Source: Thamnaconus septentrionalis (taxonomy: Eukaryota > Chordata > Actinopteri > Tetraodontiformes > Monacanthidae). Taken from it: 64,000 nt of DNA. Both the position numbers and the translations under genes were made by a program. The stretch lies in NCBI GenBank assembly GCA_009823395.1, contig CM020501.1, positions 26,606,361 to 26,670,360 of the forward strand. Direction: 5' to 3'. The notes under the pieces were generated by a model. That model saw nothing but the letters and a program-made list of their open reading frames with translations. It made no database searches and had not been told where the DNA came from. Of the stretch, positions 42,800 to 52,654 are shown piece by piece. Within the stretch, counting starts at the first letter, position 1, and each line of letters begins with the position of its first letter.

Positions 42800-43460
42800 G
42801 GGGGGTGTGAGGAGGGGGATGCCTTACAGAAATGGGTTCTATGAGGGAACTGGACGATTGAATCGAAAAAGTGAAACTGTGGCAGGGAGGAAAACAAAGC
42901 AAACACAAAATGCTAATTTTTAAGTTTCTCAAGTTGGAACTTTTGAGATGAGTGTAGAAGTTGTGTAGATGGGAGGTTTCCTTCCGACCGACGGGCGAGG
43001 TGGGGTGGGTGGGTGGTTTGCCGGGGGATGAGTTTCAGAAACAGGTTCGATGGGGGGACGATCAAGTTTCAACAGTTTCATCACGGAAGTTAAATGGCGG
43101 CAGGCCCAAAAGCAGCACCAAAAAAAAGGCAAATTTTACAAAGTTTCTCAAGTCCTAACTTTTGCTTTGAATGCAGATGTTTTGTGGAGGGGATTCCAAC
43201 CAACCGGGGAGAGTGATGGTTGGAGGAGGTGTGGCTGAGGGAGGGGTGCCTATCAGAAATAGGTTCGACGTGGATGGATTTGACTGTCCCCCGACAGTCG
43301 AATCGAAAAAAACTAAACAGCAGAAGCCTCGGAAATAGAGCAAACCGAAATAGTAACAGTTTGAATATTTTTTCTTCTGCGTTTCTCAAGTCGTAACTTT
43401 TGCTCTTAAATGTAAGTTTTGCAGGGGGGGTTCCGACCAACGTCTGGCGTCCCTGTTGCA
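42800..43460. repeat. Diverged tandem repeat, unit about 220-240 bp
   Basis: Each unit contains, in order, (A)GTTTCTCAAGT and AACTTTTG, then TTCC(A/G)ACC(A/G)AC and a GGGGG run, then TCAGAAA(C/T)AGGTTCGA. The first landmark occurs at 42922, 43141 and 43381. Half a unit precedes the first (ACAGAAATGGGTTC near 42827). Copies differ at perhaps a quarter of positions, so the expansion is old. Confidence 0.7.
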
Positions 43461-43464
43461 TGAA

Positions 43465-43800
43465 AGAGCTTCAGAACTTCCAAGTGCACTTTGGGGAGAA
43501 AAAAAGAAAGATGAGCAGAACAAGAGTTAGGTGGTGAACTTCCTCCTCGACAGCTCGATGGATTTTCCCCGACAGCCAAAACCCCAACCAATTCCACATT
43601 AGAGCGACAACGGATTAACCTGCACACGTCGCTTAAGTGAAACTTTTTTGCATTCCCCTGAGAACCCCACACCCCCATGCACCCCCCTTTTTTTTCATGT
43701 TCCAAAAGGTGCCGCTGGGCTCTTTATCTTGGAGGAAACTCTTGGATTTCACACTGTCGGAGGAAGAGCTTCTGCTCCAGACATGACAAGAAGTCAGATA
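43465..43800. other. Gene-free DNA
   Basis: I see nothing recognisable. Confidence 0.4.
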
Positions 43801-43801
43801 T

Positions 43802-43818
43802 AGATATTTATATATACA

Positions 43819-43864
<46 letters not shown>
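43802..43864. repeat. (TA)n microsatellite
   Basis: About 45 pure bases of TA after a TATACAG interruption. Confidence 0.95.
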
Positions 43865-43866
<2 letters not shown>

Positions 43867-43885
43867 TTTCTATGGTTTGAAGGTA

Positions 43886-43997
43886 ACTTGTCCAGGGTGT
43901 ACCCTGCCTTCGCCCTAAGACAGCTGGGATAGGCTCCAGCAGACCCCCGTGACCCTGAATTGGAATAAGCGGGCATAGAAGATGAATGAATGAATGA
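43886..43997 (+). mobile_element. 5'-truncated retroposon with 14-bp target duplication
   Basis: The body (ACTTGTCCAGGGTGTACCC, CTGGGATAGGCTCCAGCAGA, an ATGA tail) is the same 3' segment as at 29167 and in the SINE at 1396-1775. It is flanked by the exact duplicate ATGGTTTGAAGGTA at 43872-43885 and 43998-44011. A long target duplication, a 5' truncation and a simple tail are the signature of target-primed reverse transcription. Confidence 0.85.
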
Positions 43998-44014
43998 ATG
44001 GTTTGAAGGTATCA

Positions 44015-44670
44015 GTGCAGTTTTCAGGTCGGTGCAGCAGGTGGGCATGCGCCACGTTTTCTTTTGCTTTCTTTCACTGGGTACAAAATTTCCATTCCCT
44101 CGCTGTCGGCAATGATCGCATTTTTTTTTACGTTTTCTCAGTAATTAAGCTAAGAAAAATGTATGTCTAATAGTCAAAGCATGTTGTCCTCTTTTACGAT
44201 CAACGCCTCCTTACTTCAAGTTACTGATTCTGTGAAGCTTACATTATCTTTACAAAGTCTACATTATATTGGTACTGAGCAAAGAGTGAAGTTATCACCA
44301 AGCTCTGAATGCACTTTGAAAAGGAATGTACTTGCTTTATCAGCACAATTTTACATAATTATTTTGTATTTCATTTATATGCTGTATATAGTATTCGCCC
44401 TTCTTCAATTTGTAAAATAAACAAAACAGTGAGGAAAAGCAAAGCATGGATTGGTGATTGAAGCAAACAATGAAATTTATTTTGCAACGTACCAAGAGAA
44501 AATTCTGAATCCAATGGGGGAAAAAAATTGTGATCTGCAATTACTCGTCATTAAAAAATAGGGATCGGATTGGGACCAAAACATGTGATCGAAGCTTCCC
44601 TACTTTTTTCTCCTGCCGGCAACCAGTGAACATAATACTGCAGGGCCATAAAGTTATCTTTGAGCTGAAA
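44015..44670. other. Gene-free A/T-rich DNA
   Basis: I see no gene. The sequence is A/T-rich, with no termini identified. Confidence 0.45.
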
Positions 44671-44860
44671 ATACTAATAGGCTCTATGCATGAGAGACGA
44701 TGACGTAGTTCCGGCAAAATCTCAGGATGGTTGGTAGTTTCCGGTCAGCGCTGGTTGTAATGTGATGCTAGCAACAAAGCCACCAAAGCTGCATGCGGAG
44801 TTACTTTTGGATTTTATTAGCAAGTGAGTTCAACTCGTTTCATACCCACTGAATGTCAGG

Positions 44861-45052
44861 ATGACGTGTAAACGTACAAAAGTTTATTTTAAAAAACCGG
44901 GGGATAGCACTGCTAGCCACTACTGCTGTGTGCCCCAATGTACAGCATCGGCTACCTGTAATTCTGTCCTGAGTTTCCATACGTTTCCTCAAAACACTGA
45001 ATTACAGAAACGGTGGGTCACCAATATTATAAGAGCAAATTTTATTGTTTAA
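44861..45052 (+). pseudogene. Truncated THAP DNA-binding domain
   Basis: The 63-residue frame carries HYCCVPQC (residues 20-27), then LSFHTFP (37-43), then KRWVTNIIR (50-58). The C-x3-C pair, the F-x-F-P element and the invariant Trp fit the first two-thirds of a THAP zinc finger. The stop after residue 63 removes the closing C-x2-H ligands, so it cannot fold as a normal finger. The start codon at 44861 is the first ATG in frame. It is the remnant of the parent transposase. Confidence 0.7.
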
Positions 45053-45204
45053 AGTAACTCACACCAATTCCCACTCAGATTTCCTGTAAGTGCCCTTTAA
45101 CAACTCGTAGATCTATGTCATTGCAAAGGTAACATTTTTGCCAATAGTCATCAGAGCTTACTTATGGTAACATCAAGGGCTGAACTCATGCTGAACAGAA
45201 CTTT

Positions 45205-45231
45205 GAACATGTTCTGTGACAGAACATGTTC
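45205..45231 (+). promoter_or_regulatory. 27-bp perfect palindrome with two p53-like half-sites
   Basis: GAACATGTTCTGT and ACAGAACATGTTC are exact reverse complements around one central base. Each arm contains GAACATGTTC, which fits the p53-family half-site RRRCWWGYYY exactly, with a 7-base spacer. Binding is inference; such a match can arise by chance. Confidence 0.5.
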
Positions 45232-45729
45232 AGAACACGTGACAGAACGTGTCACTTAATATTGTCCTACTGTCAGCTTGTGTGGCGATTCTGTTTTCTT
45301 CATAGATCGGTAGCAGTGAGCTCTAACAGAGATCTCATTAGTGGCTTTGTCTTTTCTAGATACTTAACCAAACAAAATACGGCACATGAGAGTCATTTCT
45401 TGTTATCTGATTTACCTGAAGCTTACTAGATCATTATTATAAGATAGCGAGGCCGAGCAGTTCGGCTGGCTAAAATAAGCTTAGATATGACGAGACGTAA
45501 AACTTGAAACCTTTTTCAAGTTTGCTCTTAGGTGTTGTGCTGGACGCTTGGACAATTCTCCGGACATCATTCTCCGTGATCTTTGGCAACTCCAGTAAAC
45601 AGCGTGTGTATGTAGGCTAAGCCATGACGTTACTCCGCGCTCGGTTCATAGTGTACACACCAGATGGGAAATGACTCACCATCCTTACTCGAACGCGGAA
45701 GTGATTCGTGCATAGAGCCTATTACCAAC

Positions 45730-46279
45730 CAAAAAACATTTTGGGCCAGATCCACAAAGCGTTTGCACTGCTTTGCGTCAGAAAATCCGTGTAAATAGCG
45801 CCAAAAACGGTGATTCCGATCCACAGAGGGGACGCAAACGTGACAATTGGCAGAAAATGCGCTGAGGCACAGGTAGCGGCAGGGCTACGCCAGACTGATT
45901 TGAATGTATTTAAATGAGTCATTACGCACAAAAGGACACCCCCTTCTATGCAAATATGCCTCATTCAAACAGCGGCAGAACCAGAAAGAGTTTGCGCTCG
46001 TGTCCGCACGCAGCTCGACAGACGGAAACACCGCCAGCCAAAACCAGGTGCAGCAGCTGTCTGTCAAAGTGTTTCTTGCTTCTGAGTAAAACTTTCCTCT
46101 CTGAAAAGCCTGAAATATATATATGGCTGCCAAAATCTTATATATAAATAGACATAGACTACTGTATATATGCCAATATTTTAGATAGGCTATGAAAAAT
46201 ACAAATGATACTCAGGTGTTGGTGAATGTCTTGCTTATATAATGACTAAAGCGTCTTGCGTCTTGACTTTCTTTCCATC
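45730..46279 (+). mobile_element. PIF/Harbinger-like element, 5' region
   Basis: TTTTGGGCCAGATCCACAAA, TTGCACTGCTTTGCGTCAG and TCCGATCCACAGAGGGGACG have the GGGCCAGAT-type terminal character that I associate with vertebrate Harbinger elements. It leads into the basic N-terminal frame at 46280. No right end was found. Confidence 0.45.
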
Positions 46280-46420
46280 ATGGCAGCAGTCTTGGTAAGA
46301 CGGAGGAGGCATCGTAATGCCAGGCGCGCACAGGAGCGCGTTTATCGTAAAAACCTTAGTGGATACCTGCATCTGTGGCGCAGACTGCAGCCGCAATGTC
46401 ACCACAAAACACGCCGCATT
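46280..46420 (+). pseudogene. Possible Harbinger transposase N-terminal fragment
   Basis: The frame starts MAAVLVRRRRHRNARRAQER followed by VYRKNLSGYL. An Arg-rich start with an ERVYR-like motif is typical of fish PIF/Harbinger transposases. The frame dissolves into a GT microsatellite at 46421, with no DDE region. The identity rests on a short basic motif, so it is only moderately sure. Confidence 0.4.
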
Positions 46421-46462
46421 TTGTGTGTGTGTGTGTGTGTGTGTTTGTATGTTTGTTTGTTT
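46421..46462. repeat. (GT)n microsatellite
   Basis: About 11 GT units, then GTTT variants. Confidence 0.9.
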
Positions 46463-46464
46463 CA

Positions 46465-46960
46465 TCTATGTCACACTCTGATACTAGATACTGACAATTA
46501 TTACGTACGCAATATGTACGTGTATAAAATATGTTCACATTTGTCGATCACTGTATTTTATTTTGAAAACTAACCGGATTCTATTGTGTTCCTTTGAGTG
46601 ACTTCCTGTCCAGCTTTCCGCTGATCGCTTGCGGCTCGCACTCAAAATAGACCAGAGGGGGTGGTGCAGAGGTGCCTGCTGCTTCGAGTCTGGTATGAAC
46701 GACACCATTGGTTAACATGGGCGCCGAAAGGAAGCGGGCTCCGTTCCGCGGCTATTCGCGGCGCTTCCGCAGCCGATGTGAACGCATGCACGACACGGAG
46801 AAGTAGAGGGAGTTGTCTGAATGGGAGTAAACAACAGCTGAGCAGAAGAGCTTGTCGACCGTCGTGGATAAATGCGTGTCTGGTCTGAACAGGAGGCCTG
46901 CAGCTTGCACACGGGCCGCTTTGCGTGTGAACCAGGCGAAAAATGAGTGCCGTTAAAAAG
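46465..46960 (+). repeat. Dispersed repeat family Z, copy 4 with flank
   Basis: CACTCTGATACTAGATACTG, TATTTTATTTTGAAAACTAA, CTTTGAGTGACTTCCTGTCC and CATTGGTTAACATGGGCGCC match the reverse complement of 61.24-61.66 kb over roughly 450 bp. This shows the family is at least that long. A hAT-like end, CGACAGCCCTA, follows at 47000. Confidence 0.65.
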
Positions 46961-47011
46961 GAGTTTGAGTTAATGATTGAGCGAACGGTTGCGCTAACTT
47001 CGACAGCCCTA

Positions 47012-47062
47012 ATATAGATATATATCTATACATACACACACACACACACACACATATACGTA
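47012..47062. repeat. (TA)/(CA)n microsatellite
   Basis: Short TA repeats are followed by about ten CA units. Confidence 0.9.
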
Positions 47063-47236
47063 CGAGTTCGATTTAGTTCGATTTAGACGGAAAAATAAAA
47101 AAATTCTATAATCCGGCACTTCAAATCAGCGCCGCCCGTGATGATTCTAGGCGACGTGGCGCCAAGGAAACTTCAAGAGACGGGAGGAATAAAGTTTTTC
47201 CAGCATGCGCGGATTACACGGCGGCAGCAGCGGATT

Positions 47237-47298
47237 TCACCTTCTCCCTCTTCTTCTCCTTCTTCTCCTTTTTCTCCTTCTTCTCCTCCTCCTCCTTG
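47237..47298. repeat. (TTCTCC)n polypyrimidine repeat
   Basis: TTCTCC, TTCTTCTCC and CTCCTCC units make up about 60 bases of pure pyrimidine. Confidence 0.9.
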
Positions 47299-47299
47299 C

Positions 47300-48000
47300 T
47301 GCACTTTGATCTGCCGCTGACGCTTTTATTCCGCCTGACGAGCAGCCGAAAAAGTCGGCGGTGGCCTCATCCCTCCCCCTCCACCATCCCGAAATGAGAA
47401 GAAAATTTTCAAAAATAAAAAAATGATGTTGTGTAATGTACGATATTCCGCTGCTAGGTGGCGCAATTTTACAGTTGAAGTAGAAATATGAGTAGCAGTA
47501 GTAGTAGTGGTAGAAGTAGTTGTACAACTGGGGGCGGTCGCAACTTCTTTGTGACATCACACGCAGGGCGGATTTGCAAGTACAGCATGAGCTATTCCTC
47601 ACGGCTCAGTTTCGCACAATGGATTGAATGCTTAATTTATCATTAGTTTTATTATTTTGTTTTAGCAGAACGCCACCAGGATCGACGTTCGGATCATTTC
47701 TGAAAAAAGGGTGGGTGGGGGCAAACGGTGGGTGGGGAGTGGGGGTAGCAAGGAAGCCTTTGTCTCGTGTCTCCAGCCGTCACGCTCCGCTTCATATCCA
47801 AGAGACACCTGACCTCCTCCACCCTCCCTTGCTCCTCTCTCTCTCTCTCTCTCACTCACTCCACCACCAATAGAGGGCGACACGCCCTTTTGTCATGGCA
47901 ATGGTGTGGGAAATGTCTGCGGCGAGGGGCGCAAGGTTCAGCCGGAGGTCATGGTCATAGTGAGGAGTGAAAGGGTTCCAGACGTCAAAGTCAGCAGGTG
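47300..48000. other. Gene-free DNA
   Basis: I see no gene. A TAG/TAGTAG run lies at about 47491-47520 and a CT run lies at 47835-47853. Confidence 0.45.
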
Positions 48001-48140
48001 TATATATATACATACATACATATGAAAACACATTGATATATACATATAGATATGCATATATAGATAGATGGATATCTGCATATTGAGAGATACCCCTCTG
48101 TACCTAACCATCAATCTATACACACACATATATATGCAGT
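48001..48140. repeat. TATA/TATG-rich low-complexity DNA
   Basis: Alternating TA, TACA and TAGA words, without a pure core. Confidence 0.8.
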
Positions 48141-48197
48141 CTAAGTCCAAAAAGTTAGCTGAGAACATTGATAGGGAAATAGTCAGTGTTAAAAGTA

Positions 48198-48198
<1 letters not shown>

Positions 48199-48236
<38 letters not shown>

Positions 48237-48268
48237 TGTGTGAGAGAGAGAGAGACAGAGAGAGAGAC
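48199..48268. repeat. (GT)n then (GA)n microsatellite
   Basis: About 20 GT units turn directly into GAGAGA and GACAGAGA. Confidence 0.95.
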
Positions 48269-48378
48269 TGTGCGTGCTACACGTTGCATTTCCATAAACC
48301 TAAAATTTAAGAATAGGAAGCGGGATTTTATTTTCTTTTTTTTTAGTCTGAGCCAGTGCCTGCGGAGAGAATCCCAGA

Positions 48379-48416
<38 letters not shown>

Positions 48417-48418
48417 AG
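48379..48418. repeat. (CA)n microsatellite
   Basis: About 16 CA units. Together with 48199 it gives inverted-orientation purine/pyrimidine alternation 110 bases apart. Confidence 0.95.
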
Positions 48419-48424
48419 ACCCAC

Positions 48425-48960
48425 ACATGCAACTCCAGACTTAATGATATTGACGGCCGTTAATCTTTTATATGAAAAAAAGGAAAAAAATTCACACTCA
48501 GACTTTTACCCCCCTCCCCTGCTGAAATATTTAACCCGAACATGAAGCGGCGGTGTTTCCGTGCGGAGCCTGAATGAAACATGAGCGCCGCTAGCTTGTA
48601 GCTCGTAGCCGCTGCTCGTCGCTCCCTGTAAATGATTCAGCGGCGCATTTTGTTAACAAGTGGAACCTACGCGGCGGTGGCGGCTGAGAGTTGACGGAGC
48701 TAACCTGCTGCCTGACGATCCCCAACCCCCTCCCCCCCCACACCCAAACCCCTCACTCCACCCCGTCCGCCTGGCTAGCTTGCTAGCTCGGGGGAAGGGG
48801 GGATGGGGCGGGATACACGCTAAGGTAGCGCTAAAATCAGAAGAAGCAGCGTGTTTGTTCCTTCCCCAGTATTTTCTTCCTATAGTCTCCATTTAATTAA
48901 GATCACCGGCGACGGGTCAAACTCATCAGCTCTGGAGCAAATCTCGTCTGTAAATCTGAA
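48425..48960. other. Gene-free DNA
   Basis: I see no gene. GCTAGC/TTAGC-type words occur at 48590-48610 and 48770-48830. Confidence 0.45.
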
Positions 48961-48965
48961 GGAAT

Positions 48966-49003
48966 AAAAATAATAATAATAATAAGAAGAAGAAGAAGAA
49001 GAA
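48966..49003. repeat. (AAT)n then (AAG)n microsatellite
   Basis: Five AAT units followed by six AAG units. Confidence 0.9.
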
Positions 49004-49153
49004 CGAGAAACACCCTTGTGAGGGGAGTCGAGGGTGGTGGTGGGGGTGTAGGTGAGGGAGAGTTGTGTAATCGATATCAGCACCAGGAAGAGGGCCTGGC
49101 AGTCAGACAAAAGCAGGAAGCTGCTTCTAACTTCAGCACCACGGACAGCGACG

Positions 49154-49195
<42 letters not shown>
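49154..49195. repeat. (GT)n microsatellite
   Basis: About 21 perfect GT units. Confidence 0.95.
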
Positions 49196-49197
<2 letters not shown>

Positions 49198-49241
49198 GTC
49201 ACAGCAGCAGTTGAAGGTGACGGAGGGTCGCAGCAAATTCG

Positions 49242-49320
49242 AGCACACACACACACACATACACACACTCTCTCTGTCTTTCTTTATCTCCCTCTCTCTC
49301 TCTCTCTCTCGCTCTCTCTT

Positions 49321-49355
<35 letters not shown>
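49242..49355. repeat. (CA)n then long (CT)n microsatellite
   Basis: A CA run (49242-49268) passes into about 85 bases of CT with TTT interruptions. Confidence 0.95.
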
Positions 49356-49356
<1 letters not shown>

Positions 49357-49496
49357 GCTTGTCGTCCTCTCTGTGAACCTACAGTCTGCAGGAACAGGCG
49401 GTCAATCAGTCAGTCAGTCCCCCCCACAGGGCAGCGCTGAGCTACTCGGGACCGAGGTCGATTTCCTGCAGCTGCAACCAGCTGGGAGCTACAAAT

Positions 49497-49703
49497 ACGT
49501 ATGTATATATAGATACAGATCTATATCCATGTCTCTATATACAATATGTATATACAGTATGTATATTGATATATATTTATATATATATATATATATGTGT
49601 ATATATACATCGAAATACATATACATAAAGATATCTCTCTCTATAGATCTATATCTATATCATGTATATGCATATCCATATAGAGCTATATCTTTATTCA
49701 CAT
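49497..49703. repeat. TATA/TATG/GATA low-complexity tract
   Basis: About 200 bases of TA-alternating words with TATC and GATA units, and a purer TA core at about 49575-49597. Confidence 0.85.
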
Positions 49704-49709
49704 ACACAC

Positions 49710-50375
49710 AGGCCTGGCGAGGCAAGACATGCCGGAACTCGGTGTAGAGGGCGACGATGACTAATCGTTGGTGTCGACCCTCTAATCGACTCATTTCTGG
49801 CATTTATTGCGATAACAATAAAAGTGACAATAAAAATATAAATAATTTATATATATATATATTATATAATCAGTTTACACAGATACGCTGGAAACAATGT
49901 AGTACCTATGCCCTGCCTGGTGTGGCGCTGCAAGATTACTCCCTGAAGGCGGAAGAAAAAGATGAAGAACGCCTGAAGCTCGCCGTGTTTACAGAAACAG
50001 TCGCTTGCTAAAAACAAGCGCCACAGAGAACAGAAAGAAAGATCGCTCGTGAAAAGACGGTGTGGATAAACAACAGAATTCAACGTCTGCATTGAGTTAC
50101 GTCAGAACACAAAGCCTTAAAAGGTCCATGCTAAAATTGACTCGGAGTTGTGCCAGTTTAAGTTTGAAAACATTTTTGCGTTACCTGCCTCAACATCCCG
50201 GACCGCCGACCCGCAAGAAAATAAATAAAAATTAAATCAGGATGTTTGCAAATCGTTTCCGTGGTGTTTATTTTCACTTTGCACACAATCCACGATCGAT
50301 TCTCAAGCACGGTGGCTACGCTATCAGCCCTTATCAGTGCTTGTTATTGTGCGACACATGAGCTGCCGGCTGCCA
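49710..50375. other. Gene-free DNA, probably the interior of a hAT remnant
   Basis: I see no gene. CTAATCGTTGGTGTCGACCC at 49760 and the terminus at 50507 may belong to one element, but the left end is not clear. A TA run lies at 49848-49868. Confidence 0.35.
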
Positions 50376-50379
50376 GCAG

Positions 50380-50507
50380 CAAGTGCGTTGCGCACGTAAT
50401 TACGTCATCAACAGGAGTTTATCGTTATTACAGCGAGATGACATATTGTTACCGCGGGGAATTCTTTTGACAACATATCGCAAACGCCGATATATCGCCC
50501 ATCCCTA
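50380..50507 (+). mobile_element. hAT terminus (GATATATCGCCCATCCCTA)
   Basis: ACAACATATCGCAAACGCC followed by GATATATCGCCCATCCCTA is, in reverse complement, the TAGGGATGGGCGATATATC start of a hAT-type family that I recall as common in fish. Confidence 0.6.
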
Positions 50508-50511
50508 TCAG

Positions 50512-51185
50512 CCCCCAGCGCCCAGTTAACACCAGTCACACAGTCCACACATCAACTGAATCAATGTTCATTTCCTCATCAGCTCCTCCTGTTGACATAA
50601 TAAATAAGCATCAGCCCCCATTTGGAAGTGAGTGCTGCCCCCTGGTGGGGGCAACAAAAAACACCAAATCACAGCTCTTGCAGTCAGAAAAAACACAAAA
50701 TGCAAAGACAGAAACGCAACATTCGCCATCGAAACGACGGATGGAAATTCAGGTATTTGGATCTTTTTTCAGAACAAGAGGCAATTTTTTGCGGCAAAGC
50801 TGCAAATTTCTTTGTTCAGCAAAGACGAGAAAAGTCAGATTCAAGCCGATGGAGGGTTCTGATTGCGTTTTTTTCGCGGGATGGCGCTGGTGGCCGCAGG
50901 TGGATGAAAACAATGCGTCTCCTCAGCGTTGATTTCCCCAGAGTGACGGCAGTGGAGAAGAAGGAAAAAAGAAGGAAAAGAAAAGTGAAGAAAGGGGGGA
51001 GGGGGGATGAGGGCCCTCAATAGGCCCAGCTGTCCATAAGATGGCAATATCTTGTTTGTATAATAATATCTTGTTTGAAGTATCTTGTTTGTGTTTCCCT
51101 CTCTTATCCTGGAAATATTTTTTATTTTATTTATTTATTTATTCATTTTTAATAAACATAATTTTCATCTTCATTTTATCTTTGC
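50512..51185. other. Gene-free DNA
   Basis: I see no gene. Overlapping open frames at 50564-51023 come from A-rich sequence. TATCTTGTTTG is repeated three times at 51046-51092. Confidence 0.45.
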
Positions 51186-51189
51186 ACCT

Positions 51190-51276
51190 TATTGACGCAG
51201 TAATGCTGTAAATTTCCCCAACGTGGGCTTATTAAGGTGCTCTATTCTATTCTATTCCTTTCAATTCTATTGTATT
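51190..51276 (+). mobile_element. LINE-like 3' tail with (TTCTA)n
   Basis: ATGCTGTAAATTTCCCCAAC, GTGGGCTTATTAAGG and TCTATTCTATTC have the form of a fish LINE 3' terminus with a pentanucleotide tail. It is severely 5' truncated. A minus-strand relative lies at 55294. Confidence 0.65.
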
Positions 51277-51279
51277 AAC

Positions 51280-52650
51280 ACATCCACCTCCAATCAGAAT
51301 CTTTGCCTCGTCCTCTTTCTTTCTTTCTTTCTCGTACTCTCTCTCCTCACTGCCAGTCTTCACACCAAAACCTGGCTTCTTTTTTTCTCATTTTCCTTTC
51401 CGGTGCGGGGGGGATCGGCGGCTCAGGCAGCCAACGACAAACAAGTTAAAGGATGAAATGAAAGACAAGAAAAAAGGGGGATCTTCAAACAGCATCCCCA
51501 GCAAAAACATCCCGACAGACGAGGGGGGAAATAACATTAGCATGAGTGAGCCGCTAAAACCACACTGCTAATGCCTGCTAGTGCGCCTAGCTAGCAACGG
51601 GCTTCAAAAGCAGCAGCAGCACGTGTTTGGGTTATTTTGGGGGGGGGGGGGTTGTGATTAAAAAAAGTAGGAAAGTAGGAAAGTAGGTCTTTTTCAGACA
51701 AAAGGTTCAAAAGGTTTGGTGGGGGAAAGGAATATTTTTGGTAAACTGAATTGTTCAGCTATTTGGCTTTTTTCTTGTTTTTTTTTTCCAGGAGGTTGAA
51801 AACACTGGGCTAAATAGGATATTTTCTGGCCGTGTTTCTGTGTTAAATTTACAGACTGAGAGACTCCAAGACAGGCACTTGTCCACAGAACAGCTGGCAA
51901 CATCTCCAGATTTGCTTTTTTTCTTTTTTTTTATCAGTTCATCCCCCAAAGACTTCCATCCAGCCGTCGACTGAGCGAGTGGCCCAGCCAGGTAAAGTTA
52001 GCATTAGCCATGGTGTGTTCAAGGCCCGGTGGGCGCCTCCGAGTCTTAAGCAAATCCGCTTCTTCTTTTTTTTTTTCCTTTTCTATTTTTTCCTTCCTCC
52101 CTTCAAAGTTCTTTTTTCACGGCTAAAGCTGACGTATCCTGCTTCCACGTCAGCAGATTTGCCTCAAATGAACTCCAGGAGCTGCAATTTTTTTAGGCAG
52201 AACATTTCACGAAAGGAGGAAAATGTTCCTTTTTTTCCACCCCCTAGAAATTCCAGAGAGCGCGAACCCCTCGTGATCCGGTCCACTGCGTCATCTGATT
52301 GGCTGCTTTCCATGATTAGCAGCAGCAGCAGGTGGAGGATGGAGGGATTGGAGGGGGGCTCCAGATGGCCGAGATTTATGGAGCCACGACTAACGAGCGC
52401 CGCTCGACACGTGTCGCCAGTGTTCGGCCATCACGCACTCCGTTGGGGGGGGGGGGTGAAACAGCATCATGAGTACTGATGGCCGATCCGTGACTCCATC
52501 TGCTGACGACTGCAATGCACAGGTAAAAACCTGAAACGACCGGTATTGAACGGCCCAAATTCGATCGTTCTATCAGGGGACGGACGAGACGATTTAGCTC
52601 GAGCGCCGCCCAAGACTAGAGCGCTAGCGTTAGCTAACTGCGGCTAACGG
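51280..52650. other. Gene-free DNA
   Basis: I see no supported gene. A T-rich acceptor-like stretch ending at 51937 and a donor-like CAGGTAAAG at 51989 bound 54 open bases (see findings). A G run lies at 51640-51650 and 52445-52456. Confidence 0.45.
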
Positions 52651-52654
52651 GGAC

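Larger units (their letters stand above)
44675..45724 (+). mobile_element. THAP-domain transposon, nonautonomous, 16-bp perfect TIRs
   Basis: TAATAGGCTCTATGCA (44675-44690) and TGCATAGAGCCTATTA (45709-45724) are exact reverse complements and bound 1050 bp. The outer bases allow a 2-bp TA or AT target duplication. A truncated THAP domain lies at 44861-45052 and a palindrome at 45205-45231. THAP domains occur in P, Kolobok and ISL2EU-type transposases; the short duplication favours the last or a related group, but the superfamily cannot be fixed without the catalytic region, which is missing. Confidence 0.75.

Noticed and set aside
49211..49747. 178-codon open frame rich in His-Thr, Ser-Leu and Tyr-Ile
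   Set aside because: It is a translation of CA, CT and TA microsatellites.
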